Both the position numbers and the translations under genes were made by a program. A stretch of 64,000 nucleotides of DNA from NCBI GenBank assembly GCA_021784595.1, contig JAJYHT010000080.1, positions 1 through 64,000 of the forward strand. Direction: 5' to 3'. The first letter of the stretch is position 1. Each line of letters opens with the position of its first letter. The stretch comes from Bacillota bacterium (lineage in GTDB: Bacteria > Bacillota > Sulfobacillia > Sulfobacillales > Sulfobacillaceae). The notes under the pieces are model-generated. The model saw only the letters and a program-made list of their open reading frames with translations, was not told where the DNA came from and did not search any database. Below, one piece after another: positions 54,690 to 62,088 of this stretch.

Positions 54690-55428
54690 ACGCATAATGG
54701 GTTTAGACGTAGGGGATAAATGGATAGGGGTGGCGCTTAGCGATGAGCTAGGCATTCTGGCTTCTGCCAAACCTACGTTGCGCCGGACCAAGATGAGCGA
54801 AGATGTTCGAACATTGGCTCTGTTGGCCGAGGAGTGGAATGTAAGTGAAATTGTGGTAGGATTGCCATTGAACATGAATGCGAGTGTGGGGCCTCAGGCA
54901 GAGCGCACCATGGCTTTGGTGAATCGCTTGCGCGAGGCGGTGGCCTGCCGCGTTGCCACATGGGACGAGAGGTTATCCACCCGGCAGGCGGAGCGGTTAC
55001 TGATAGAGCAAGATGTTCGCCGCGAAAAGCGGAAAAAATTAGTTGATGGGGTAGCGGCGGCGCTGATATTGGAGTCGTATCTTAACTCCCGGGCGCACTC
55101 GCGAAGAGAGGAGACGCACATGGCCGATAACGATAAGGACCTCATGGGAACAATGGGTGAGGAAGACGACGAGATAATCACGCTGACCGACGAAGATGGC
55201 AATGAGCATGAATTCGTGGTAGTGGATGTCATTGAAGTGGAAAGTCAGGAGTATGCCATTTTGTTGCCAATCGACGCCGAGGATGATGAAGAGGCTGAGG
55301 CGGTCATTCTACGATTGGAAAAGGATGCTGACGGAGACGACATCTTGGTTGACATCGAAGCGGAAGAAGAGTGGGAGAAAGTTGCCCAAGCATACGAAGA
55401 CCTACTGGAAGACGAGTCCGAAGAGTAA
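54682..55428 (+). CDS. ruvX: RuvX (YqgF) Holliday junction resolvase fused to DUF1292 protein
   Basis: Residues 1-140 are RuvX: the RNase H-fold start [20 protein letters not shown] with the catalytic Asp, [29 protein letters not shown] and the final catalytic Asp in [15 protein letters not shown]. RuvX also processes 16S rRNA ends. From residue 147 the same frame continues, without a stop, into a DUF1292 (YrzB-like) acidic protein: [20 protein letters not shown] and [15 protein letters not shown]. Bacillus encodes these as two genes. An ATG at 55120 is preceded by AGAGAGGAG, so a separate 102-residue DUF1292 protein may also be made by internal initiation. Confidence 0.9.
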   Translation: MSERIMGLDVGDKWIGVALSDELGILASAKPTLRRTKMSEDVRTLALLAEEWNVSEIVVGLPLNMNASVGPQAERTMALVNRLREAVACRVATWDERLSTRQAERLLIEQDVRREKRKKLVDGVAAALILESYLNSRAHSRREETHMADNDKDLMGTMGEEDDEIITLTDEDGNEHEFVVVDVIEVESQEYAILLPIDAEDDEEAEAVILRLEKDADGDDILVDIEAEEEWEKVAQAYEDLLEDESEE

Positions 55429-55504
55429 ATGACGAAAAAGTCCTTCATGCCTTCTTATGGGGTTATTAGGGGGAGGACTCTTTTATCAAGAGGGGATTCC
55501 TGGG

Positions 55505-56542
55505 GTGGTAGTGTCTGAACTGAAACCTGGGGGGAGATTGCGCCGCCCGTGGGGACGTTGGGTGGGGACGGGGGCAATGGCCGCCGTCCTCTTGGTAATA
55601 GGATACGCATGGTACCAGCTTGCCCCGGCTGCTCCGCACAGCCAACGATATGACTATGTCCGCGTGTCGCCAGGACAGTCAGCATCCGAAATTGCGGCCA
55701 CTCTGGTTCATCGCGGCATTATCCGTTCTGCGTTGGCCTTTAATATTCTGAGTCGCCTGGACCATTTGTCACGCAGTCTAAAGAGTGGAGTCTACCGCTT
55801 GTCTCCTCACGACAGTCTAGGCACCATATTACGGGTCATGCGGTCTGGACAGGTCGTCGTCATTAAAGTGGCTATTCCGGAAGGGTTTACCGCGCAGCAG
55901 GTTGTGGCCCGATTGGTGAGAGCTCACATTGGGACGTTTGAACAATATCAAAAACTGGAGCGCACTCCCCCGGCTGGCATGCCAAAACCCCTGCCGGGCG
56001 TACGGGATGCTTTAGAAGGGTTTTTGTTTCCCGCCACCTATTCATTTCCTTGGGGCACCACGGCTCCGCAAGCGATCTCGATTATGTGGAGAAATTTTCA
56101 AACTCAGGCGATTCAACCTTTGTATCGTCGAGCGCACACCCAACTTACCTTAACAGCCTGGGTGACCATGGCTTCGATTATCCAGCAGGAAAATCGAAGT
56201 CCTAAAGACGCCCCAGATATTGCCGCAGTGTTTTTCAATCGAATGGCCTTAGGCATGCCCTTTCAATCCGACGCGACGGTGCGCTATGCGCTAGGACATG
56301 TCGTGATGGGAGGGCTGAGTTACCAAGACCTTCAGGTGATTTCTCCTTACAATACCTATTTGCACGCCGGCCTGCCTCCGGGTCCGATTGCCAATCCAGG
56401 CTTAGTGGCGCTGTCTGCTGCACTGCATCCGGCCAAGGTGCCCTACTTATATTTTTTAACTATGCGTAATGGCCGCGTCTTATTTGCCACGACTTACCCA
56501 CAACATTTAGCCAATATTGCCTATGCTAATGCTCATCCTTAA
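55505..56542 (+). CDS. mltG: Endolytic transglycosylase MltG
   Basis: Cleaves nascent glycan strands at the membrane. One N-terminal helix (GAMAAVLLVIGYAWYQLAP) precedes a LysM-like part (VSPGQSASEIAATLVHRGII) and the YceG catalytic domain: VAIPEGFTAQQVV, ALEGFLFPATYSF, MASIIQQENRS, and FFNRMALGMPFQSDATVRYA. In the usual ASIVEKE(T/A) motif the second Glu, probably catalytic, is kept and the first is Gln. The start is uncertain: an in-frame ATG at 55457 precedes a possible hairpin (AGTCCT/AGGACT), whereas GTG 55505 follows AAGAGGGG. YrrL-type MltG follows ruvX/yrzB in Bacillus, as here. Confidence 0.93.
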   Translation: MVVSELKPGGRLRRPWGRWVGTGAMAAVLLVIGYAWYQLAPAAPHSQRYDYVRVSPGQSASEIAATLVHRGIIRSALAFNILSRLDHLSRSLKSGVYRLSPHDSLGTILRVMRSGQVVVIKVAIPEGFTAQQVVARLVRAHIGTFEQYQKLERTPPAGMPKPLPGVRDALEGFLFPATYSFPWGTTAPQAISIMWRNFQTQAIQPLYRRAHTQLTLTAWVTMASIIQQENRSPKDAPDIAAVFFNRMALGMPFQSDATVRYALGHVVMGGLSYQDLQVISPYNTYLHAGLPPGPIANPGLVALSAALHPAKVPYLYFLTMRNGRVLFATTYPQHLANIAYANAHP

Positions 56543-56613
56543 CGAATGCGTCTAAAATTCAATATTTTGGGAAAAACTTCCTCTAGAAGAATTGTTTAGA
56601 GGGGGAAATTGCA

Positions 56614-57855
56614 TTGCAATGGGATCGACGTGTGGCACTGGGTTCGTCAGCAACCGTGGCGATATTGGCCGCATTAAGCGTCTGGTATGTTTTTGGTCGC
56701 ACGCCACCGCAGATAACCTATTTGCGCAAGCCTACCTATGCCTCATCACCGCTGTTCGCCGACGCGGCCATGGGCGATTTAGGAATTCCGTTGACTACCA
56801 AAGTTTTAGAGCCGGCCTTGGTCGTGGTCCCGTCTGAGTTGCCCGCCTGGGCGCGCGCACAGATTGAGCACCAACTAGGTGCGTCATTGATGCGCCAGAC
56901 CCAATTCATATGGGACGGGCACTCGGCGCTTTTTCAAAAGGCTCGGGGGTGGGCCATCACTGGGCTATATCCCGCCACGGTGAAGACTTGGACGCCCGTG
57001 CTGGGCATGTCGCGCACGGTGTTGCAAGCGGCGGCCGGCGCTACACAATATACGCGGGGCCCTTTGACACTCAAAGGGTCAGATTGGAGCATTCCGGTAG
57101 CGCGCGAAGAGAAATTGGCCTGGAATCTTGCATTAACCCGGTCGTTGCAACCGCTTTTGGGCACTGGAGGGGTGGTTGCGGCAATTGATGGCCAAGGCCA
57201 GCTTATGACCTTATTAGGCAATCCCTCAGACCGAGGTCTCGCTTGGCAGCCTCATCCCGTGGGGCTGGGATTGGTGCCGTGTTTAATGGCTGAAGCATTG
57301 GCGGAACCTCGCCTGCTGAACGAGGTCAAGAATGGACAAAACATGCTCAAGCAACTGTCAGATGCGTGGGGATCCTCAAAAATCCAGCGTGCGCTGCAGC
57401 GATTAGGGTTAGGCGCCCCTCAATCGATTAAAGGACAACCGGTGACAAATCCACCTCTGCCTCATCCGTCGCCCGAGGTGATGAGTCAAGGCCATGCCTT
57501 ATGGGCCACGCCGCTGGAGATGGCTCGAGCCTATTTACCGTTCATTCGGCACGGAGCCATCGCGCCGCTCACGCCCTACCTGGCGACACAAGCTATTGAG
57601 CCAGGGCAGCCCTTGGTAGCCCCACCTAGTACTCTCTTAGAGGTAACACAGGGTTTACCGATTTTGGTCATTGGCGGTATACGATTTTCAGTGTGGCGGC
57701 CTGATGGCAACTTTGCCGTTGCCTATACCGCTACGGATGGGGGCTTGATTGTGGTGGTCGAAGGACCAGCTACCAATAATACGATCGCGCTGATACATGC
57801 GGCGGGTGTCTGGCTTAACCAACTTCATGGGCAAAAGAAGGGAATTTCCGGATAG
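56614..57855 (+). CDS. Degenerate penicillin-binding-protein-like protein
   Basis: A 413-residue protein with one N-terminal helix and a fold-level match to PBP transpeptidase domains: GGVVAAIDGQGQLMTLLGNP resembles the start of the domain, and GHALWATPLEMARAYLPFIR resembles the (V/A)TPLQMARAYA block near its end. The catalytic SxxK is not there: where PBPs have PGSxFKP this protein reads HPVGLGLVPC. A KTG triad is also absent. It is therefore probably an inactive, structural or regulatory paralogue. TTG 56614 follows GAGGGGGAAA. It lies directly after mltG, so a cell-wall role is likely. Confidence 0.7.
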   Translation: MQWDRRVALGSSATVAILAALSVWYVFGRTPPQITYLRKPTYASSPLFADAAMGDLGIPLTTKVLEPALVVVPSELPAWARAQIEHQLGASLMRQTQFIWDGHSALFQKARGWAITGLYPATVKTWTPVLGMSRTVLQAAAGATQYTRGPLTLKGSDWSIPVAREEKLAWNLALTRSLQPLLGTGGVVAAIDGQGQLMTLLGNPSDRGLAWQPHPVGLGLVPCLMAEALAEPRLLNEVKNGQNMLKQLSDAWGSSKIQRALQRLGLGAPQSIKGQPVTNPPLPHPSPEVMSQGHALWATPLEMARAYLPFIRHGAIAPLTPYLATQAIEPGQPLVAPPSTLLEVTQGLPILVIGGIRFSVWRPDGNFAVAYTATDGGLIVVVEGPATNNTIALIHAAGVWLNQLHGQKKGISG

Positions 57856-57885
57856 AGTGCGAACATTCCAGATGAGGTGTTCGCG

Positions 57886-58662
57886 ATGTGGCAAGAGCGT
57901 CGGGTTTTGACCCTAGGGCTTGGCGGTTGGACGTGGCTGGGATTTTGGATTTGGTTGTGGCCCGGCGTAATGGTTATGCTGTGGCACGGACTGATGGGGT
58001 TTAGGCTGTTAGTGGCGCTTTTGGCGGGCCGCGCCCTAGGGATGGCGGTCTACAATAGGTTAGCCTTCTGGCACGGTGGGGTGCGCATGGTGTACGACGC
58101 GGGTTCATTGATTCGCGTGCCGCTGCAAACTTCGTGGCGGGCCCTTACGGTTTATTCTGCCATCATGGGAGTGGTGCTGGGAGTCGGGCTAATGTGGGGC
58201 GGGCCGTTGAGCCCAGGGTGGGCGATTTCTTTATGTGTGGTGCTGTCCGTGATGGCGACCCATCTTACGATAATCTTGTATAATCACGTAGTGGTGCCAT
58301 TTTATGGCGGATGGCAATGGCAGGAGGAACGGGGCGTCCATCGCATCCGTATTGTTGGTTTGGTGCCCAATCAAACCCGATTGATGTTTTCCACCTTAGT
58401 CTATGCTTGGGTAGTGGTGGCGCTGGTTGTGATGGTATTGGCGTTGAGCATCCTACTAGCATTTATGGCCAGAGTCTTGCCCAAGGGATTTTTCAGCATA
58501 GGCATTGTTGTCTTTGCTGCATTTGTGATGGCTATTTTCGGGTTTTTGCTAGCGGTTTTGGCTGGCTGGTGGTTTTATTGGGGCGCCTATTGGTATAACC
58601 GGTGGGCTCAGCGTGGAGGTGGGATATCGTTTGATGTGCGTATTTTGGAGGTCTCTCTGTGA
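57886..58662 (+). CDS. Integral membrane protein of unknown function
   Basis: About 258 residues with at least six hydrophobic segments, including GGWTWLGFWIWLWPGVMVML near the N-terminus and a long pair around VVALVVMVLALSILLAFMAR and VVFAAFVMAIFGFLLAVLAG. A soluble stretch between them (GGWQWQEERGVHRIRIVGLV) is strand-like. No family is recognised. The stop overlaps the next start by four bases (GTGA). Confidence 0.65.
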   Translation: MWQERRVLTLGLGGWTWLGFWIWLWPGVMVMLWHGLMGFRLLVALLAGRALGMAVYNRLAFWHGGVRMVYDAGSLIRVPLQTSWRALTVYSAIMGVVLGVGLMWGGPLSPGWAISLCVVLSVMATHLTIILYNHVVVPFYGGWQWQEERGVHRIRIVGLVPNQTRLMFSTLVYAWVVVALVVMVLALSILLAFMARVLPKGFFSIGIVVFAAFVMAIFGFLLAVLAGWWFYWGAYWYNRWAQRGGGISFDVRILEVSL

Positions 58663-59396
58663 AACGCATCAAGTATCAAGCAGCTATTGCCAGGTCTCCG
58701 CTGATGGTATTTCGCGAAGAAATTATTTTATGGTACCGCAAGCAGGGGCGAGACTTGCCGTGGCGGGCAACACAAGACCCTTATCATATCGTCGTTTCGG
58801 AAATATTGCTCCATCAAACCACAGTCCGCTCCGTGATTCCTGTCTACGCCGCATTTCTGGAACGATTTCCCACGGTTCAGGATTGTGCGGAGGGACCTTT
58901 AGAGGACATTAAAGCTATTACCGACCCTTTGGGATATAAGATTCGCGGAGAATGGCTCTATCGCATTGCCCGCTATGTGATGGAGCACTGCCAAGGGCGC
59001 TTTCCTGACACCTTGGATGCACTCATGGCATTGCCTGGTGTGGGACGATATACCGCGGGGGCTGTATTGTCTTTTGCTTTTGGACAGGATGCGCCTATTT
59101 TGGATACCAATGTGAACCGGCTCTTAGGTCGCTATTTTGGCTTGAACTACAAGGACAAGAGCGCTGAAGTGCAGCATCGTTTGTGGTCGTTGGCGGAGGC
59201 GGTTATACCTCCCGGCGCGGGCAGTGAGTTTAATCAAGCTCTGATGGATATGGGAGCCATGGTTTGCACGGCTAGAAAACCATCCTGTTTGCTGTGCCCA
59301 ATTTCTCACAATTGCGCCACGGGATTAGAGGCAGAAAAGAACGAGTGGGGAACATCAGCGGCTGAGGAACGGGTAACGTACAGAAATCGGGAGTGA
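58659..59396 (+). CDS. MutY-like HhH-GPD DNA glycosylase lacking the C-terminal domain
   Basis: A base-excision glycosylase of the endonuclease III superfamily. The adenine-glycosylase-type Glu is in VVSEILLHQTTVRSVIP, the helix-hairpin-helix is ALPGVGRYTAGAVLSFAFG, and the catalytic Asp is in ILDTNVNRLLGRYF. A [4Fe-4S] site follows (CTARKPSCLLCPISHNC). MutY proteins are about 350 residues with a NUDIX-like domain that recognises 8-oxoG. This one stops at 245 residues, just after the cluster, so it may have different specificity, such as mismatched T or U. GTG 58659 overlaps the previous stop. Confidence 0.82.
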   Translation: MKRIKYQAAIARSPLMVFREEIILWYRKQGRDLPWRATQDPYHIVVSEILLHQTTVRSVIPVYAAFLERFPTVQDCAEGPLEDIKAITDPLGYKIRGEWLYRIARYVMEHCQGRFPDTLDALMALPGVGRYTAGAVLSFAFGQDAPILDTNVNRLLGRYFGLNYKDKSAEVQHRLWSLAEAVIPPGAGSEFNQALMDMGAMVCTARKPSCLLCPISHNCATGLEAEKNEWGTSAAEERVTYRNRE

Positions 59397-59417
59397 ATAC
59401 AAAGGGGGCAGGATTTG

Positions 59418-60464
59418 ATGAAAAAACTTCGAGCCGCAGTAATTGGCATGGGATTCGGAGCCAGAGTGCATGTGCCGGCTTACCAGCTGCATCCGCAATA
59501 TGAGTTGGTTGGCCTGGCCGCAATGCGGCCGGGACGGGCAAAAGAGATAGGCGCATCGCTGGGGGTGCCGGGGTTTTCCGATTGGAAAAAGCTCTTGCAT
59601 GAGGTGCCCCTGGATGTGGTCAGTATCGCCACGGATCCATCGTGGCATCGCGAAATGGCCGTGTATGCTATGGAGCGCGGCATTCATGTTTTATGTGAGA
59701 AACCCATGGCTTTGTCGCTGGCCGAAGCGGCCTCAATGGTCAGAGCTGGCGCATATCACGAACGCGCGGCGTTTATTAATCATGAATTTCGTTACTTTAA
59801 AGCACGCCAGCTAGTGAAGGAATGGATTGACACGGGAAGGCTCGGAGTGCCTATTTCTGTCGTAATGGAAGGCGGCGGCGGGGGCTATGACGCCGTATAC
59901 CAACGCTCGGTCAATTGGTTGGCGCAAGAAACGCACGGTGGCGGATTTTTGGGCGCGATTGGCTCGCATTGGATTGATACCCTGCGCTGGTGGTTGGGTG
60001 ATGTGCAATATGTGGCGGGTGAATTGCTACGGGATGTGCCGCTCCGGGCGGAGGGAACTGCGCGCGCCGACGACGGTTTTGCCGGATTTCTTCGGCTGGC
60101 GTCGGGGGCGTCGGCGTCCTTGGCGTGGCGTGCGGCATCGCCGCCGGCCCGTGGCACCAGGTTCGAAGTGATGGGCACTGATGCGACTTTGCGGGTAGAC
60201 AACGATGAAACCGTATGGGTCAGCCGCGAAAGCGTCTGGGAACCGGTCGCGTTGCCTAATGTCCAGTGGCCAGCTGCTGTGCCTGCAGATGCACCGCGCC
60301 TGTTGGGCAATCTCGTGGCCTTGCTGGATGACATGGCGCGAGTCATTGAAGGAGAAGCCCCTAGTCCCTTGCTGGTTCCTTTTTCCGAGGGCTATGAGGT
60401 GATGCGGGTGATGGACGCCTGGATCAAATCATATCAAAGCGGCATTCGGCATTTTCTGCTCTAG
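59418..60464 (+). CDS. Gfo/Idh/MocA family oxidoreductase
   Basis: NAD(P)-dependent oxidoreductase of sugar- or inositol-like substrates. The Rossmann motif is AAVIGMGFGARVHVPAY, and the family Glu-Lys-Pro motif is in GIHVLCEKPMALSLAEA. The C-terminal alpha/beta domain includes HGGGFLGAIGSHWIDTLRWW with the catalytic-region His. 348 residues is typical. Substrate unknown. ATG 59418 follows GGGGGCAGGA. A terminator follows. Confidence 0.92.
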   Translation: MKKLRAAVIGMGFGARVHVPAYQLHPQYELVGLAAMRPGRAKEIGASLGVPGFSDWKKLLHEVPLDVVSIATDPSWHREMAVYAMERGIHVLCEKPMALSLAEAASMVRAGAYHERAAFINHEFRYFKARQLVKEWIDTGRLGVPISVVMEGGGGGYDAVYQRSVNWLAQETHGGGFLGAIGSHWIDTLRWWLGDVQYVAGELLRDVPLRAEGTARADDGFAGFLRLASGASASLAWRAASPPARGTRFEVMGTDATLRVDNDETVWVSRESVWEPVALPNVQWPAAVPADAPRLLGNLVALLDDMARVIEGEAPSPLLVPFSEGYEVMRVMDAWIKSYQSGIRHFLL

Positions 60465-60477
60465 TTATAGGTTCTTG

Positions 60478-60511
60478 GCCCGAGGCCATGCACCTCGGGC
60501 TTTTGTTTTGC
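60478..60511 (+). terminator. Terminator of the oxidoreductase gene
   Basis: GCCCGAGG and CCTCGGGC form an 8-bp stem with a 7-base loop, followed by TTTTGTTTTG. Confidence 0.85.
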
Positions 60512-60689
60512 ATACAATGTGGTGGCGACACTACTGATTAAAGGGACAAGGGTTTACATGGCGGGGGCCGTCAGAGCATGGAGAAGATCTTGAGGATACG
60601 GCAGGAGGAAGGCAGGGCACCCGTGCCTAGAACGCTTAGGACGGGTTCAGCACAGTCAAAACAGACATTGGGGCAGGGAGACGACATAT

Positions 60690-61058
60690 ATGTTGACAAG
60701 TTTGGGAATATGGCTGTTAGCGGCAGCAGGGGCGTTGCAGGGAGTCTTATGGCTAACGGGGTACATCGGCGGCAACGCATTTCCCCAACCGCTCAGCGAT
60801 GTGGAAGAAGAACGGGCCTTGGCCGCTATGCAAGTGGGGGACCTTGATGCGCGCCGCCGGTTGATAGAACATAACCTGCGCCTGGTGGCCCATGTCGTAA
60901 AAAAGTATGGCAATAAGGGAGTGGAGCCTGATGACCTGATTAGCATAGGCACGGTGGGGCTAATCAAGGGGGTAGACACGTATAACGTGGGGAAGGGCAC
61001 GCGGTTGGCCACTTATTGCGCACGATGCATCGAGAACGAGTGGTTGCTGACCTACTAG
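60690..61058 (+). CDS. sigK: N-terminal half of pro-sigma-K, split gene
   Basis: Sigma-K directs late mother-cell sporulation transcription. The hydrophobic pro-sequence (MLTSLGIWLLAAAGALQGVL) is followed by region 1.2-2: NAFPQPLSDVEEERALAAM, RRLIEHNLRLVAHVVKKYG, DDLISIGTVGLIKGV and GKGTRLATYCARCIENE. Similarity ends exactly after IENE (codons 114-117). The frame then reads WLLTY and a stop, and no other frame continues the sigma factor. B. subtilis sigK is interrupted by the skin element at the same IENE codons. The C-terminal half, with regions 3 and 4, is not in the window. ATG 60690 follows AGGGAGACG. A CATACAAT box near 60520 could be a sporulation-type -10, with no clear -35. Confidence 0.88.
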   Translation: MLTSLGIWLLAAAGALQGVLWLTGYIGGNAFPQPLSDVEEERALAAMQVGDLDARRRLIEHNLRLVAHVVKKYGNKGVEPDDLISIGTVGLIKGVDTYNVGKGTRLATYCARCIENEWLLTY

Positions 61059-61179
61059 GGCGGAAAAAGCTGTAATAAAGCATTGGCGCGGGGTCTCGTT
61101 GCCAGTGGTGAGTTTGTGCAAGACGGGGGGACATTGGTGTATAGTAATAGGCAGAGTCGTGGCAATTACGAGGTGAACA

Positions 61180-61530
61180 ATGATGACCCAAGCGTCGGAT
61201 ATCGCATGTCCCATTCAACGTGCGGCGATGTTGTTTGCGGACGTCTATATCATAATTATCTTGAGAGACTTAATGTCTGGCCCCAAGAGATTTACGGCGT
61301 TGCAACAATCGGGAATTAATCCACGCATATTGAGCCAACGTTTGAGAAAATTAACCCGGGAAGGTGTTATTGCTCGGACACGATTTGCTGAAAGACCCCC
61401 GCGTGTGGAATATGCGTTGACAGAAAAGGGCAGCGCTCTGTTGCCGGTGCTTGACGCGCTTAAGAACTTCGGAGAAAAGTTTTTAGCGATACCCGAGATT
61501 ACAGAGGATTCGCAGACAATTCTTCAGTGA
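61180..61530 (+). CDS. HxlR-family transcriptional regulator
   Basis: A 116-residue winged-helix protein. The family N-terminus carries a conserved Cys (DIACPIQRAAMLFADV), then ILRDLMSGPKRFTALQQSGI, RILSQRLRKLTREGVI and the wing RVEYALTEKGSALLPVL. HxlR proteins with this Cys sense aldehydes, quinones or reactive oxygen and usually repress a neighbouring gene. ATG 61180 follows GAGGTG. A TATAGT box at 61140-61145 may be its -10. The DsrE-like gene follows with its own promoter. Confidence 0.92.
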   Translation: MMTQASDIACPIQRAAMLFADVYIIIILRDLMSGPKRFTALQQSGINPRILSQRLRKLTREGVIARTRFAERPPRVEYALTEKGSALLPVLDALKNFGEKFLAIPEITEDSQTILQ

Positions 61531-61534
61531 GAGA

Positions 61535-61563
61535 TTGCCTACTGCAACTTGCAGTTGTATAGT
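61535..61563 (+). promoter_or_regulatory. DsrE promoter with palindromic operator in the spacer
   Basis: TTGCCT (61535-61540) and TATAGT (61558-61563) are 17 bases apart. The spacer holds a perfect palindrome, ACTGCAA-C-TTGCAGT (61541-61555). A regulator bound there would block RNA polymerase, and the upstream HxlR protein is the obvious candidate. Confidence 0.7.
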
Positions 61564-61612
61564 AATAAGCGATGAAATTGATATAGCAGTGAACAAAAAG
61601 GAGCACATTAAA

Positions 61613-61951
61613 ATGGCGAAAATTGCATTTTGGATAACTGCTGGCCCAACTCTTCAAGACAAGGCGCTGGCAAATACCGTTTTGGCGGGTCGATTAAAAA
61701 TCCATCGCAACCAGGATGTCCAAGTATACTTCTTTGGACCCGGTGTGCAACTGGCAGGACAAACGGAGGGCCCGATGGCCGAAGCCTTGAAAACTTTGTC
61801 CGACAGCAGTGTGCCGATGGGAGCCTGTCCATTCAACGCCGAACAGTATGGGGTAACTGCCACGGTTACCGATAAGGGAATAGTGATGGAACCGGCCGGT
61901 GAAGCACTTGTGCGGCTGATTGACGAAGGGTATCAGATTGTGGGTGTGTAG
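61613..61951 (+). CDS. DsrE-like sulfur-relay family protein
   Basis: 112 residues with the DsrE/F fold: MAKIAFWITAGPTLQDKALA, DVQVYFFGPGVQLA, and the Cys in VPMGACPFNAEQYG, at about the position of the sulfur-carrying Cys in this family. DsrE-type proteins pass persulfide sulfur or sense redox state. ATG 61613 follows AAAAAGGAGCACATTAAA. The frame is open to 61535, but that part holds the promoter and operator. Regulation by the adjacent HxlR is inferred. Confidence 0.8.
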   Translation: MAKIAFWITAGPTLQDKALANTVLAGRLKIHRNQDVQVYFFGPGVQLAGQTEGPMAEALKTLSDSSVPMGACPFNAEQYGVTATVTDKGIVMEPAGEALVRLIDEGYQIVGV

Positions 61952-61965
61952 GATAATGATAGGGA

Positions 61966-61995
61966 AGAGCCCTAGGTTTGGGGGGCTTTTTTTTT
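61966..61995 (+). terminator. Terminator of the DsrE-like gene
   Basis: AGAGCCC pairs with GGGCTTT (with a G-T pair), and the tract continues as about nine T. Confidence 0.75.
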
Positions 61996-62000
61996 ATGAC

Positions 62001-62052
62001 CCTTAACCGAATCTTTATGCGATCCCCATCAAACCTTAATCGATTTTTAGGA
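62001..62052 (+). promoter_or_regulatory. PhoP-box-like direct repeats before uppP
   Basis: TTAACC-N5-TTTATG (62003-62019) and TTAATC-N5-TTAGGA (62036-62052) have the 6+5+6 geometry of Firmicute PhoP boxes. A GATAAT -10-like box follows at 62051. Positions 62001-62028 match 23 of 28 bases upstream of surE. The regulator is inferred. Confidence 0.4.
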
Positions 62053-62088
62053 TAATGGGACAATATGAGTCAGGATGGAGGGGACACA

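Noticed and set aside
61029-61140. sigK interrupted by a simple frameshift
   Set aside because: None of the three forward frames after IENE shows sigma region 3 or 4 sequence, so a lost or inserted base cannot explain the break.
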